A stretch of 34,847 nt of DNA from Rhodopirellula sp. SM50. GTDB taxonomy: Bacteria > Planctomycetota > Planctomycetia > Pirellulales > Pirellulaceae. A program made the position numbers and the translations under genes. The stretch lies in contig NZ_NTFY01000049.1 in assembly GCF_002289565.1 (NCBI RefSeq), positions 1 to 34,847 on the forward strand, read 5' to 3'. Below the pieces are notes generated by a model. It made no database searches. It had not been told where the DNA came from and worked only from the letters and a program-made list of their open reading frames with translations. Positions 7,716 through 16,293 of the stretch are shown here, one piece after another (positions within the stretch are counted from its first letter, which is position 1; every line of letters begins with the position of its first letter).

Positions 7716-8792
7716 ATGGCGAACGTAGTAGAGACACCGCGGAAATCGCACCGGAAGTCATCCGAGAATTCAACCAAACTAGAGTTACCCGAGTTGGAGC
7801 AAGTCGCCGGGGAACAGGTCGCTGGATCACTCGAACCCAATGCAGCGGAACCTTGGAACGACCCCAACACGCTGGAGGTCAAGCAGTCCAAGCCTGAGGG
7901 TCAGGTGGAGACGGCGAACGATCGCAAGCGTTTCGCCAACATCTCCTGGTGGGCGATCGGATGGTTGGGGCTGGCCCATGCCGTCGTGCTCGGTTTTGCC
8001 TGGTACACGTTCACCTGGACCGGACTGGCGGTCATGCTGGGATTGCACTGGTTGACCGGCAGCATCGGAATCTGCTTGGGTTATCACCGATTGTTGACGC
8101 ACTCGGGCATGAAAACGAAGACTTGGTTCAAATACGTCTTGGCCGGGATCGGATCGCTCGCCGGCGAGGGCACGCCGCTGGATTGGGTGGCCGACCACCG
8201 CAAGCACCACAAACACAGCGACCAGGAAGGCGATCCCCATTCGCCGCACGACGGCAGTTGGTGGAGCCACATGTTTTGGCTCGCCTTCCACACCCACAAC
8301 GGCGATCGCAAAGCGTATCTGCAGAAATGGGCTCCGGATCTGTACAAGCTTCGTGGCATGCGAATCATGGACTATCTGTTCCTGCCGATTCACATCGCAA
8401 GCGGAGCGATCCTGTTCGGCGTCGGCTACTACTTCGGCGGTGCCTCCTTCGGCGCCTCGTTGTTGGTGTGGGGTTTGTTCGTCCGCTTGGTGGGCGTGTT
8501 GCACGCGACCTGGATGGTCAACAGTGCGTCGCACATGTGGGGCTACAAGAACTACGAAACGACCGACGACAGCCGAAACAACTGGCTGGTCGCGATCATC
8601 GCCTACGGCGAGGGCTGGCACAACAATCACCATGCTCACCCGCGGATGGCCAAGCACGGTCACAAGTGGTGGGAGTTTGACATCACGTGGCAAGCCATTC
8701 GCCTGTTCCGAACCCTCGGTCTGGTTTGGGACGTGGTCGACTATCGCAATGCGAAAGAAAAGAAAGCCAAAGAGAACAACGCGGCTGCCTAA
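7716..8792 (+). CDS. Delta-9-type acyl-CoA/acyl-lipid fatty acid desaturase
   Basis: Membrane di-iron desaturase that introduces a cis double bond into saturated acyl chains; 358 aa. The three histidine boxes are present: HRLLTH (124-129), HRKHH (161-165) and HNNHH (302-306). Hydrophobic pairs lie at about 77-120 and 217-262. Spacing fits the stearoyl-CoA/DesC-like family. The N-terminal 70 residues are polar, Glu/Lys-rich and probably disordered, with an imperfect EQVAG repeat. I chose ATG 7716 because GAGGA lies 9 bases upstream; the frame extends 23 codons further without a site. A hairpin terminator follows, then a FabZ-like gene on the same strand. Confidence 0.93.
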   Translation: MANVVETPRKSHRKSSENSTKLELPELEQVAGEQVAGSLEPNAAEPWNDPNTLEVKQSKPEGQVETANDRKRFANISWWAIGWLGLAHAVVLGFAWYTFTWTGLAVMLGLHWLTGSIGICLGYHRLLTHSGMKTKTWFKYVLAGIGSLAGEGTPLDWVADHRKHHKHSDQEGDPHSPHDGSWWSHMFWLAFHTHNGDRKAYLQKWAPDLYKLRGMRIMDYLFLPIHIASGAILFGVGYYFGGASFGASLLVWGLFVRLVGVLHATWMVNSASHMWGYKNYETTDDSRNNWLVAIIAYGEGWHNNHHAHPRMAKHGHKWWEFDITWQAIRLFRTLGLVWDVVDYRNAKEKKAKENNAAA

Positions 8793-8819
8793 CGATCACA
8801 CGACCGTCACGAAGCAAGG

Positions 8820-8853
8820 CCCGATGCAAGCTTGATTCCAAGCGTGCATCGGG
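8820..8853 (+). terminator. Hairpin terminator after the desaturase gene
   Basis: A 14-bp stem with one mismatch (arms 8820-8833 and 8840-8853, six-base loop) is followed by TCGTTTCG. It lies 27 bases after the desaturase stop and 33 bases before the dehydratase ATG. The T-rich tail is weak, so some read-through into the next gene is plausible. Confidence 0.6.
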
Positions 8854-8886
8854 TCGTTTCGTATCCGATTCAGAGTTCCGGCCCCC

Positions 8887-9393
8887 ATGAACTATTTCCA
8901 GCACCGATTCGATCGCGTCGAGGACTACCTGCATCATCGTCCGCCTTACTTGATGATCAACTCCATCGAGTCGATCGACGATGCGGCGGTGGTGACTCGG
9001 GCCGTCGTCGATCCCGACGCCTTTTTCATCACCGGTCACTTCCCGGGTGCGGCGATCTTGCCGGGGGCGATGATGCAGGAGATGGCCACGCAATCGGCGG
9101 GCATTTTGATCGCCGCCCAATACAATCCGATGGAATCGTTCGACACGCACGATCCATTTTTCAACGAGTACGCCCTCGGCGTGCTGGTGCGTGTCAAGCA
9201 TGCACGCTTCCGCGGTTTCGCCCGACCCGGCGACTCGTTGCGAATCGCGGCGGACTTGACGGAGATCGTCGGCAACGTGTTTGAATTCGATGCGCGGATT
9301 ACGTGTCGCGACAAAACGATCCTCCGCCATACCTTTCAATTGACCAACATCCCTTCGGCCAAGCTGCGAGGGGACGGCGGTGACGTGGCGTAG
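8887..9393 (+). CDS. FabZ-like 3-hydroxyacyl-ACP dehydratase (hotdog fold)
   Basis: A 168-aa hotdog-fold protein of the FabZ/FabA-like family, which dehydrates 3-hydroxyacyl-ACP in fatty-acid elongation. Visible signatures: RPPYLMINSI (18-27), GHFPG (50-54) with catalytic His51, and ILPGAMMQEMA (57-67) with catalytic Glu65. The insertion around 80-95 makes it slightly longer than classical FabZ (about 145 aa). It is more like the planctomycete FabZ paralogues than a complete FAS II member, since no other fab gene is near. Lying just after a desaturase suggests a shared role in membrane lipid composition (inference). Confidence 0.88.
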   Translation: MNYFQHRFDRVEDYLHHRPPYLMINSIESIDDAAVVTRAVVDPDAFFITGHFPGAAILPGAMMQEMATQSAGILIAAQYNPMESFDTHDPFFNEYALGVLVRVKHARFRGFARPGDSLRIAADLTEIVGNVFEFDARITCRDKTILRHTFQLTNIPSAKLRGDGGDVA

Positions 9394-9435
9394 CGGTCGG
9401 CTCGTCAGCGGAGCCGGTCAGCCCTGCACCTAACG

Positions 9436-9557
9436 CTGTGAAGCGTTTTTCCCAAGTGTTTCTTGAGGTTTTAGCGGCAGGGCGCGAGCCCTCCGGTTCT
9501 TCATCTCTGCCAAAACACCGGAGGGCTCGCGCCCTACCGCTAAAAAATGCTTCACAG
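9436..9557. repeat. Nested inverted repeat between convergent genes
   Basis: The outer arms (9436-9450 and 9543-9557) pair 14 of 15 bases and include a T-tract and an A-tract. The inner 27-base arms (9471-9497 and 9517-9543) pair 26 of 27, with a GC-rich core GGGCGCGAGCCCTCCGG. The element lies between the convergent FabZ-like and NIPSNAP genes and could act as a two-way terminator. The inner core is clearly related to the 98-bp tandem units at 25543-25738, so it belongs to a dispersed family. A perfect 13-bp tandem duplication (9558-9583) follows immediately. Confidence 0.85.
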
Positions 9558-9615
9558 GGTGGCCCTGCACGGTGGCCCTGCACGGTGGCGGCGGCCCGGC
9601 CCGGCACGTCGGCCG

Positions 9616-10428
9616 CTACATCTGCGAATACGGTTTGGCCGTCAGGATGTGCTTGTCGATTTTGCTGACGGTGCCCTTGTACTTGGCGACGCCTTTGAGG
9701 ACCTGCCAATCGGGGTGGGCGCGGAAGGCGTCCCAGGCTTTCAGTCGTGCCGCGTCGTTGGGGTAGACCGTCAGGTAGGTCAGGCTTGGCGTTTGGGGAC
9801 CGATGACGGCTTGGCCGATGAAGATCGGGGCGATGCCGCAATCGAGGAAAATTGGGACTTCCCCGTTGTTGAACATGTCGACTTTCAAATCACCCAGTCG
9901 CTCATTGGCGCTTTCGTACAGCCGCAGTTCGTAGACGCGATCGTTGTTGTCCAAGGTCCCTGCGGGAACATTCAGCATCGGCATGCAATCCATCGCCACC
10001 AGCAGTTCGCTGGAGATTCTTGCGAACGGAGCGTCTTTGGGGCCGCGATCCAGGTAGGGTTTGGCGTCGGCGAGGTATTGTTCGTCGTTTTGGAGCCGCG
10101 TCGACAGTCCGGCAAGTTGCTCGGCGCTCTTGGCGGGAATCACGACGACGATGCTGTCGCGGTCATTGGTGTCGTTGGACGCCGGCGAAAAAACACCCAC
10201 CGGGCCGATGTTCAAACGCCCCAACGCCGGCAGCAAGGCGTGCTCCAAGTACTGGTCGACCGCTGCGGCGTCGCCGTTGTCGCCCAGCAGGTAGGTGCGG
10301 ACTTCATAGTACTGTTTCGTCATTGGCGTTTCCGTTTCGGCGGCTCGGGCGGCGCCTGGGCCGAACAGGGCGAGCGTCAGCAGGGATGCGGCGGTGATCA
10401 GGACGTTTCGGCGTGGGTTTTTTTTCAT
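9616..10428 (-). CDS. Exported NIPSNAP family protein
   Basis: A 270-aa exported protein made of two NIPSNAP-type alpha+beta barrel halves (about residues 38-145 and 163-265). The hallmarks are the YYEVRTYLL start of the first half and YELRLYESAN (165-174) in the second. The signal peptide has a twin arginine (RRNVLITAASLLTLALFG, about 6-23) and a cleavage region around AARAAE, so Tat export is possible. NIPSNAP domains belong to the dimeric alpha-beta barrel superfamily and lack an assigned enzymatic role in most bacteria. The gene stands alone on its strand, convergent with the FabZ-like gene and divergent from the TerC-like gene. Confidence 0.9.
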   Translation of the reverse strand: MKKNPRRNVLITAASLLTLALFGPGAARAAETETPMTKQYYEVRTYLLGDNGDAAAVDQYLEHALLPALGRLNIGPVGVFSPASNDTNDRDSIVVVIPAKSAEQLAGLSTRLQNDEQYLADAKPYLDRGPKDAPFARISSELLVAMDCMPMLNVPAGTLDNNDRVYELRLYESANERLGDLKVDMFNNGEVPIFLDCGIAPIFIGQAVIGPQTPSLTYLTVYPNDAARLKAWDAFRAHPDWQVLKGVAKYKGTVSKIDKHILTAKPYSQM

Positions 10429-10580
10429 CGTTTGACTCTCGCGGTTGGCGTGCGCTGACGTGACGCGAGTTTTCTGCGGGGTTGAGGTGGAATCGATGAT
10501 GGCATCATAATCCCGTCACCACTCCGGCGGGGATTGTGCCCGCCGGGAATTCTGAACCACCCCAGCGACTGGCTGACCCG

Positions 10581-11528
10581 ATGCTCGAATTCGATTTTTG
10601 CTCAACCGTCAGTTCGATTTTTAGCACCCCATTTTCGTTGGGGATGCTCACCGAGCCTCTGATGTTGTTGGCCGAGACCGCCACGCCGGAAGTGGTCACG
10701 GGAGATTTGGCGGAACCGTCCGAAGAGAGTTTGTTCTCCGTCGGCGGCATTCTGACGCTGGGAATGCTGATCGTGCTGCAAGCGGTGCTCGGCTTCGACA
10801 ACCTGTTGTACATCTCGATCGAAAGCAAACGGGTCGAAGAATCGAAGCAGTCGATGGTGCGGAAGTGGGGGATCGGGCTGGCGATCGTGTTCCGGATCGT
10901 GTTGCTGTTCGTGGTCGTCAATCTCATCAAATTGCTCGAAGACCCGTTCATGAATCTGATTTCGCATCCGCTGGAAATGCATCTTTCCGGCCACAGTTTG
11001 ATCGTGATCGGCGGCGGCGCATTCATCCTCTGGACGGCGATCAAAGAGATCTATCACTTGCTGGCGGTCTCGGATCTGGGGGAAGAAGGCGATAAGGGGG
11101 AAAAGGGGAACTCGGTCACCAAGGCGATCTCGTTGATCGTCACGATGAATCTGGTGTTCTCCTTCGATTCCATCTTGAGCGCGATGGCGCTGACGAAATC
11201 ATTTGCCATCATGGCCACGGCGATCATCTTGAGCGGCATCTTGATGATCTGGTTGGCCGATCATGTCGCCGAGTTTTTGAAGAAGAATCGGATGTACGAG
11301 GTGCTGGGGCTGTTCATCCTGTTCATCGTCGGCGTGATGCTGGTCAGCGAAGGCGGACACTTGGCCAAGATCCAGCTGTTCGGGTATCACGTCGAAGCGA
11401 TGCAAAAATCGACGTTCTATTTTGTGCTGGCCGTGTTGATCATCGTCGACGTCGTCCAGGGAAATTATCAGAAAAAGCTCTTGGCCCGGCAGGCAAAGCT
11501 GCGATTGGCCCACCAGAAGTCTGCCTGA
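10581..11528 (+). CDS. TerC family integral membrane protein
   Basis: Polytopic inner-membrane protein of the TerC/Alx/YkoY family, some members of which export Mn2+ or other metals. Membrane segments include about residues 55-77, 97-117, 138-156, 182-202, 205-224 and 292-308. The family's acidic membrane motifs are visible: GFDN (71-74) and FSFDSI (193-198), with D73 and D196 likely to bind metal. A charged cytoplasmic loop EEGDKGEKG lies at about 168-176. The start is uncertain: GTG 10536, ATG 10581 and ATG 10644 are all in frame and none has a good ribosome-binding site. The substrate cannot be told from sequence. Confidence 0.87.
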   Translation: MLEFDFCSTVSSIFSTPFSLGMLTEPLMLLAETATPEVVTGDLAEPSEESLFSVGGILTLGMLIVLQAVLGFDNLLYISIESKRVEESKQSMVRKWGIGLAIVFRIVLLFVVVNLIKLLEDPFMNLISHPLEMHLSGHSLIVIGGGAFILWTAIKEIYHLLAVSDLGEEGDKGEKGNSVTKAISLIVTMNLVFSFDSILSAMALTKSFAIMATAIILSGILMIWLADHVAEFLKKNRMYEVLGLFILFIVGVMLVSEGGHLAKIQLFGYHVEAMQKSTFYFVLAVLIIVDVVQGNYQKKLLARQAKLRLAHQKSA

Positions 11529-11788
11529 ATCGCGGCCGGTCGCGATAAGCTGGTAAATCACAGGGACTCAACGCTGGACAGCGTTACCGGAAACGCCCGT
11601 TGAGTGGGGCCATTGGGCAGCGACAGGGTCGTGTTGTGCACCATGAAACCGTGTTTGCGGGGTGATCTTTTGCGGAGCGCAAGCCGACCCCAGTCAACGC
11701 CACCGCTCGACGATGGCATCCGTTACGATTGATGCGCACCACGCGTGATGGTTCGTTCCGTTCTCCATTTCCCCACAAGGTTGCCAAG
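11529..11788. other. Intergenic gap, no gene seen
   Basis: About 260 bases between the TerC-like gene and the Dabb lipoprotein gene. Two small dyads are visible, TCGCG / CGCGA (11531-11546) and AACGCT / AGCGTT (11571-11586). Neither is followed by a T-tract, so I do not call a terminator. AAGG (11777-11780) serves as ribosome-binding site for the next gene. Confidence 0.5.
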
Positions 11789-12649
11789 ATGTTTCGTTCT
11801 GAATTCGTCATCGGCTGTTGTTTATTGATCGCCGCTTGTGGTTGCGGTGCCCCCGACGATCCCGACGCGGTGGCGACGGCCGAACCGATCGCCGCGGCCG
11901 CCGACGCAGCCACGTCGGAACCGGAGACCGACAACCAGACCGGCGAATCGGCTGACCAACCGGCGAGCGCAGCGGCCGAAGAAATCGTCCACCCCGAAAA
12001 CCCCGACAATGTGAACAGCGGCATGTTACGACACGCAGTTTTCTTTTCGTTCAAAGAGTCTTCGAGCGAAGAGGACATTCAGGGCGTGGTCGATGCGTTC
12101 GCCGAACTGCCTTCCAAGATCGATTCGATCATCGATTATCAGTACGGGGTCAACAACAGCCCCGAAGGGTTGGATGACGGATTCACGCATTGTTTTTTGC
12201 TGACGTTCGCCGACGACGCGGGGCGTCAGGTCTACCTGCCCCATCCGGCGCACAAGGCGTTCGGCGACGTGTTGCGGCCGCACATGAAAGACGTGTTTGT
12301 GGTGGACTATTGGGGCGATCCGAAGCAGGAACAACCCGAGAAAGCGTTGCAACATGCGGTGTTCTTCAAATTCAAGGATTCCGCGTCGCGTGAAGAAGTG
12401 AAGAAGGTTGAACAAGCATTTGCCGAGTTGCCAGAGAAGATCGACACGATTCGCGCGTTTGAATGGTCGACCAACAACAGCCCCGAAAAGCACGACGACG
12501 GATTCACCCACTGTTTTTTGGTCACATTCGACAGTGAAGCGGGGCGTGAAGCGTATCTGCCACATCCCGATCACCAGGCGTTTGTGGAAGTGCTCAAGCC
12601 GGTGTTGGACAAAGTGCGGGTGCTGGATTTTTGGGCGACCAAACCCTGA
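11789..12649 (+). CDS. Lipoprotein with two tandem Dabb domains
   Basis: A 286-aa predicted lipoprotein: lipobox LIAAC with Cys17, then an acidic Ala/Glu linker (about 20-75). Two Dabb (stress-responsive dimeric alpha-beta barrel) domains follow at about 80-175 and 188-283. The domains are clearly duplicated: both begin with H-A-V-F-F-x-F-K and contain NNSPE, DDGFTHCFL and YLPHPxHxAF. Dabb domains usually dimerise, so this chain may form the barrel within one molecule. I see no assigned activity; anchoring to a membrane is inferred from the lipobox. ATG 11789 is preferred over an upstream in-frame ATG because AAGG lies 8 bases before it and the lipobox spacing is right. Confidence 0.88.
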   Translation: MFRSEFVIGCCLLIAACGCGAPDDPDAVATAEPIAAAADAATSEPETDNQTGESADQPASAAAEEIVHPENPDNVNSGMLRHAVFFSFKESSSEEDIQGVVDAFAELPSKIDSIIDYQYGVNNSPEGLDDGFTHCFLLTFADDAGRQVYLPHPAHKAFGDVLRPHMKDVFVVDYWGDPKQEQPEKALQHAVFFKFKDSASREEVKKVEQAFAELPEKIDTIRAFEWSTNNSPEKHDDGFTHCFLVTFDSEAGREAYLPHPDHQAFVEVLKPVLDKVRVLDFWATKP

Positions 12650-12731
12650 TCGTCTTGACCGCTTACCCTATCCCGACTGATTCGTTAGGTTTGCCAAAGA
12701 CACTTCATTACACGATTCAAGAAGATCGGAC

Positions 12732-13829
12732 ATGCTGTACGCGGTGATCATGGCAGGCGGAAGTGGGACGCGATTCTGGCCGGCGAGTCGGACGTTGCGG
12801 CCGAAACAGTTGTTGGCCCTTTCCGGGCAACGCACAATGATCCAGGCGACCAGCGATCGGCTGGCCGGGCTGGTGCCGCCGCAGCGGCAGCTGATCGTGA
12901 CCAACAAAGTCTTGGTCGATCCGATCGCGGAACAACTGCCGACGCATCCGGCGGAAAATTTGATCGGCGAACCGGCCAAACGCGACACCGCTCCGTGCAT
13001 CGGATTGGCCGCCGCGTTGATTGCTCACCAGGATCCCGACGCGATCATGGCGGTGATGCCGTCGGACCACGTGATCGGGACGGACGAGCAATTCTGCAGT
13101 GCGATCTCGGCGGCCGAGCGGTTGGTGATCGAGGATCCAGAGCGGATCGTCACGTTCGGAATCAAACCGACCTATCCTGCCGAATCCTTCGGCTACATCC
13201 AGCGGGGACCGGCGATCGAATCTGGTGAGTCTGCCGATGGGGCATCCGGGATCAAGGCGTATCAGGTCGACCAGTTTCGTGAAAAGCCGAACCGAGAAAC
13301 CGCGACGCAGTACTTGCAGTCGGGTGACTTCTATTGGAACAGCGGCATCTTTTTGTGGCGGGCGTCGGTCATCCTTGAGGCGATCAAGGCCAACCAGCCG
13401 ACGATGTATTCGCACATCCAGAACATCGCCGACGCGATCGGTTCGCCCGAATACGACGAGGTGCTTGAGAAAGAATTCTGCGCGATCGAAGGGACGTCGA
13501 TCGATTACGCGGTGATGGAATCGTATTCCAACGTCGCCGTCATCGAGGCTCCGTTTCAATGGGACGACGTGGGCAGTTGGCAATCGCTGGGACGGTTGCA
13601 CGACGCCGATGCCGATGGCAACACGGTCGTCGGCGAACATCTGGGGATCGATACGACCGGTTCAATCATCTTTGGCGAACCCGGCCACACCATCGTTACG
13701 ATCGGAGTCGAGGACTTGATCGTTGTGCAGACCAAGGACGCGACGCTGGTGGCGCCCAAATCGGCCGAAGAGCGAGTCCGAGAGGCCGTCAAGCGATTGA
13801 ACGAGTCCGGCCGCACCGATTGTCTTTAG
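12732..13829 (+). CDS. manC: Mannose-1-phosphate guanylyltransferase
   Basis: Forms GDP-mannose from mannose 1-phosphate and GTP (EC 2.7.7.13), supplying polysaccharide and glycoconjugate synthesis. The nucleotidyltransferase domain spans about residues 1-285. The signature loop AGGSGTRFWPASR (8-20) is followed by RPKQLL (23-28), the MPSDH motif near residue 112, FGYIQRG, FREKPN and FYWNSGIFLW. A left-handed beta-helix-like end follows (about 290-345). At 365 aa it is the single-function form, lacking the C-terminal phosphomannose isomerase domain of AlgA/ManC fusions. It stands 82 bases after the Dabb lipoprotein and shares its strand; no other polysaccharide genes are in view. Confidence 0.95.
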   Translation: MLYAVIMAGGSGTRFWPASRTLRPKQLLALSGQRTMIQATSDRLAGLVPPQRQLIVTNKVLVDPIAEQLPTHPAENLIGEPAKRDTAPCIGLAAALIAHQDPDAIMAVMPSDHVIGTDEQFCSAISAAERLVIEDPERIVTFGIKPTYPAESFGYIQRGPAIESGESADGASGIKAYQVDQFREKPNRETATQYLQSGDFYWNSGIFLWRASVILEAIKANQPTMYSHIQNIADAIGSPEYDEVLEKEFCAIEGTSIDYAVMESYSNVAVIEAPFQWDDVGSWQSLGRLHDADADGNTVVGEHLGIDTTGSIIFGEPGHTIVTIGVEDLIVVQTKDATLVAPKSAEERVREAVKRLNESGRTDCL

Positions 13830-13956
13830 CCGGTGGCGGAAAAACTCCATCTTTTTTGTGAGAGGCGACGGATGAAATGTCCGTCATGCGACAGAAGTAC
13901 GAGCTAGGTTTCCGACAGCGGAATTCACTCGTTCGTTCACTTCATCGCCTGTCGTC

Positions 13957-14415
13957 ATGATTCTTTCCAAGCGTCGCAACACGAATTCGTGTCGTCCCTC
14001 CCGCCGATTCAGGCGTCGTGGTGCCGCCACCGTTGAATTCGCCGTCTGCTTGCCAGCACTGATCGCGTTGACGATCGGGACCATCGATCTTTGTTCGATG
14101 TTGTTCTTGAAGGAGTCCATCAAGTTGGCGGCCTATGAGGGGGCTCGTCGCGGCGTCGCGAGGGGCCGCACTAACGCCGATGTGATCGCCAGGGTGCAGC
14201 AGTTCTTGGACGAGCGGAACATTCAATACAGCGGAAATCCCTGTACCTTCAGTTCGCCAGATTTTGCCGACGCGGACACGCTGGAAAACGTCACCACGAC
14301 CGTGACCGTCCCCTGCGATGGAAACCTGTTGATCCCTTCGGTGCTGTTCTCTGGGGCGAGTCTTTCCGCAGATGTTACGTTGCGAAAAGAGTACCAGAAT
14401 CTGCCAACCAATTGA
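13957..14415 (+). CDS. TadE-like pseudopilin (first copy)
   Basis: A 152-aa protein of the TadE/TadG-like type. A basic N-terminus (residues 5-20) leads into RRRGAATVEFAVCLPALIAL (19-38), the conserved A-x-VEFA pattern and single membrane helix. The extracytoplasmic part contains two Cys residues in its C-terminal half. In Tad systems TadE and TadF are minor pseudopilins processed by a prepilin peptidase. No ribosome-binding site is obvious. The 13830-13956 gap before it has only a weak dyad GACGGA / TCCGTC (13867-13885). A second TadE-like gene follows 57 bases later, so the two probably share a transcript. Confidence 0.87.
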   Translation: MILSKRRNTNSCRPSRRFRRRGAATVEFAVCLPALIALTIGTIDLCSMLFLKESIKLAAYEGARRGVARGRTNADVIARVQQFLDERNIQYSGNPCTFSSPDFADADTLENVTTTVTVPCDGNLLIPSVLFSGASLSADVTLRKEYQNLPTN

Positions 14416-14472
14416 CCGTTCCACCTGAATCAACGCTTGATAGCCCCATCATTTCCGCTGCGGACCCCTGCC

Positions 14473-14916
14473 ATGAAACCACGTTCCAGATGTAAGCCTC
14501 GATCGAAACGTCGGCGCACCGGCAATCGTCGACGCGGTGCGGCTGCCGTGGAATTCGCCATTTGCGCCAACATCTTTTTCGTGTTGATCTTCACGTGCAT
14601 GGAATTCGCTCGGATGAACATGATCCGAAACCTGGCACAAGATGCGGCCTATTTTGCCGCGCGCCGTGCGATGGTGCCCGGGGCGACGGCCGAAGAAGCG
14701 GAGGCTGCCGCGGACGAAGTGATGGGGATGATGACCAACGCGGGGTACGAGGTCAACGTCGAGCCGCTCGATGCGGATGCGCCCGATGTGGTGGTCACCG
14801 TGACGGTCAACTTCGACGAAATCGCACTTTTTGCACCGATGTTTTTGCCCAACGCGACGATCGAATCGACCGCTCGGATCCGGACCGAACGCTACGACGG
14901 TTTCTACGAACAGTAA
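14473..14916 (+). CDS. TadE-like pseudopilin (second copy)
   Basis: A 147-aa TadE-type protein. A very basic leader (residues 3-21) leads into RRGAAAVEFAICANIFFVLI (20-39), matching the first copy's VEFA helix. The extracellular part is acidic and lacks the Cys pair seen in the first protein. I use ATG 14473; a TTG reading from 14437 adds 12 residues and has no supporting site. With the preceding and following genes it forms a pseudopilin/vWA set. Paralogy with the first copy is visible in the helix, but the tails have diverged, suggesting distinct roles (TadE- and TadF-like, inference). Confidence 0.87.
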   Translation: MKPRSRCKPRSKRRRTGNRRRGAAAVEFAICANIFFVLIFTCMEFARMNMIRNLAQDAAYFAARRAMVPGATAEEAEAAADEVMGMMTNAGYEVNVEPLDADAPDVVVTVTVNFDEIALFAPMFLPNATIESTARIRTERYDGFYEQ

Positions 14917-14978
14917 CCCTTGGCTTGCTGCTCCACTCCTCAGACATTCCTTTTCGTCCCATTTCCGCGAGTTACACC

Positions 14979-16262
14979 ATGAACCTCAAATCTGCTCGAA
15001 GAGGACGCGTGAACCACGCCCGATCGCAACACCGTCGCGGGACGGTGATGGCGATGACCGCGGTCGTGTTGCCCGTTCTTGCCATCCTGGCCGCATTTGC
15101 GATCAACGCCGCGCACATGCAACTGACCCGCACGGAACTGTCGATCGCGACCGACGCGGCGGCACGCTCTGCCGGCCGTGCGTTCAGCGAGGTGCAAACC
15201 GTCGACGCCGCGGTGGATGCCGCCGTTGCGACCGCCGCGCTGAACACGGTCGACGGCGAACCACTGCGGCTGCGTTCGGGCGACAACGACGGCGAGATCG
15301 AATTCGGCAGAACGGTGCAACATGGCGGCGACGGAAGCCGTTATCACTTCGTCAAGATCCCGACCCCGGCCGTTCGTAACGGAACGGTTGCCAGCGCCGT
15401 TCGCGTCCATGGAAAACGATTGGAAGACTCGTTGTCGGGCAACGTCCCCTTGATCATCCCCGGTTTGCTCAGCACCAACGATTTTGAAACCCAACACGAC
15501 TCGGTCGCGATGCAAGTGGACCGAGATATCTCGTTGATCTTGGATCGTTCGGGCTCCATGGACGACATCGATTTCGACTGGGATTACGGGGAAAACCCGT
15601 TCTCGACCGATGCCAAGGATTGGGCGGCCGGCCAAGGCCAGCTGAATCGATGGTGGTCCGGCGGACGCTGGCGCTATTCCTATGCCAACGGCCATGACTC
15701 GGTGACCTACCAGCAATACATGTACGAGAACTACTTCAACAAGGGCACACCGCCGACCAACGCCTGGCAAGACCTTGAACTGGCCGTCAACGCGTTTTTG
15801 GACGTGCTGGAGGGGACCAGCCAAGAAGAACAGGTCTCACTGGCCAGCTATTCCAGCAGCGCGACCCTGGACACGTTACTGGAAAAGGATCTTCAAATCG
15901 TTCGGGATAAAGTCGCGCAGCTCAATACCGGTGGCAACACCGCAATCGGCAAAGGCATGCAAGAAGGAATCGAGGGCTTGATTCATAGCCGGGCAAGACC
16001 GTTCGCGGCAAAGACGATGGTCGTGATGACCGACGGCAATCAGAACCAAACTCCGTGGGCCGAAAACGTGGCCCAGTCGCTGGTCAACAATTATCTGTTG
16101 ACGATCCACACCGTGACCTTTGGCGACGGCGCCAACCAGCAGGACATGCGTGAAGTCGCGGCGATCGGCGGCGGAAAGCACTATCACGCCGCGACCGGCG
16201 AGGATCTCGTGCGGATCTTTGAGGAGATCGCCAACAACTTGCCCACCATCTTGACGAAGTAG
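14979..16262 (+). CDS. TadG-like vWA-domain protein
   Basis: A 427-aa membrane-anchored protein with a TadG-like N-terminus: RRGTVMAMTAVVLPVLAILA (19-38) is the membrane helix and the next 20 residues resemble TadE/TadG. A vWA domain spans about 180-420 with a complete MIDAS: D189-x-S191-x-S193, T321 and D352 in the MTDG motif. A Trp/Tyr-rich insertion lies at about 200-250, between the MIDAS start and helix 1. TadG-like proteins act in Flp pilus or adhesin systems; vWA MIDAS sites bind metal-dependent ligands. ATG 14979 is chosen because the longer frame from 14562 overlaps the TadE gene and has no domain-like sequence. Confidence 0.9.
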   Translation: MNLKSARRGRVNHARSQHRRGTVMAMTAVVLPVLAILAAFAINAAHMQLTRTELSIATDAAARSAGRAFSEVQTVDAAVDAAVATAALNTVDGEPLRLRSGDNDGEIEFGRTVQHGGDGSRYHFVKIPTPAVRNGTVASAVRVHGKRLEDSLSGNVPLIIPGLLSTNDFETQHDSVAMQVDRDISLILDRSGSMDDIDFDWDYGENPFSTDAKDWAAGQGQLNRWWSGGRWRYSYANGHDSVTYQQYMYENYFNKGTPPTNAWQDLELAVNAFLDVLEGTSQEEQVSLASYSSSATLDTLLEKDLQIVRDKVAQLNTGGNTAIGKGMQEGIEGLIHSRARPFAAKTMVVMTDGNQNQTPWAENVAQSLVNNYLLTIHTVTFGDGANQQDMREVAAIGGGKHYHAATGEDLVRIFEEIANNLPTILTK

Positions 16263-16293
16263 TCCACGTCCAAACCTGTCGGGGGAATCAATC

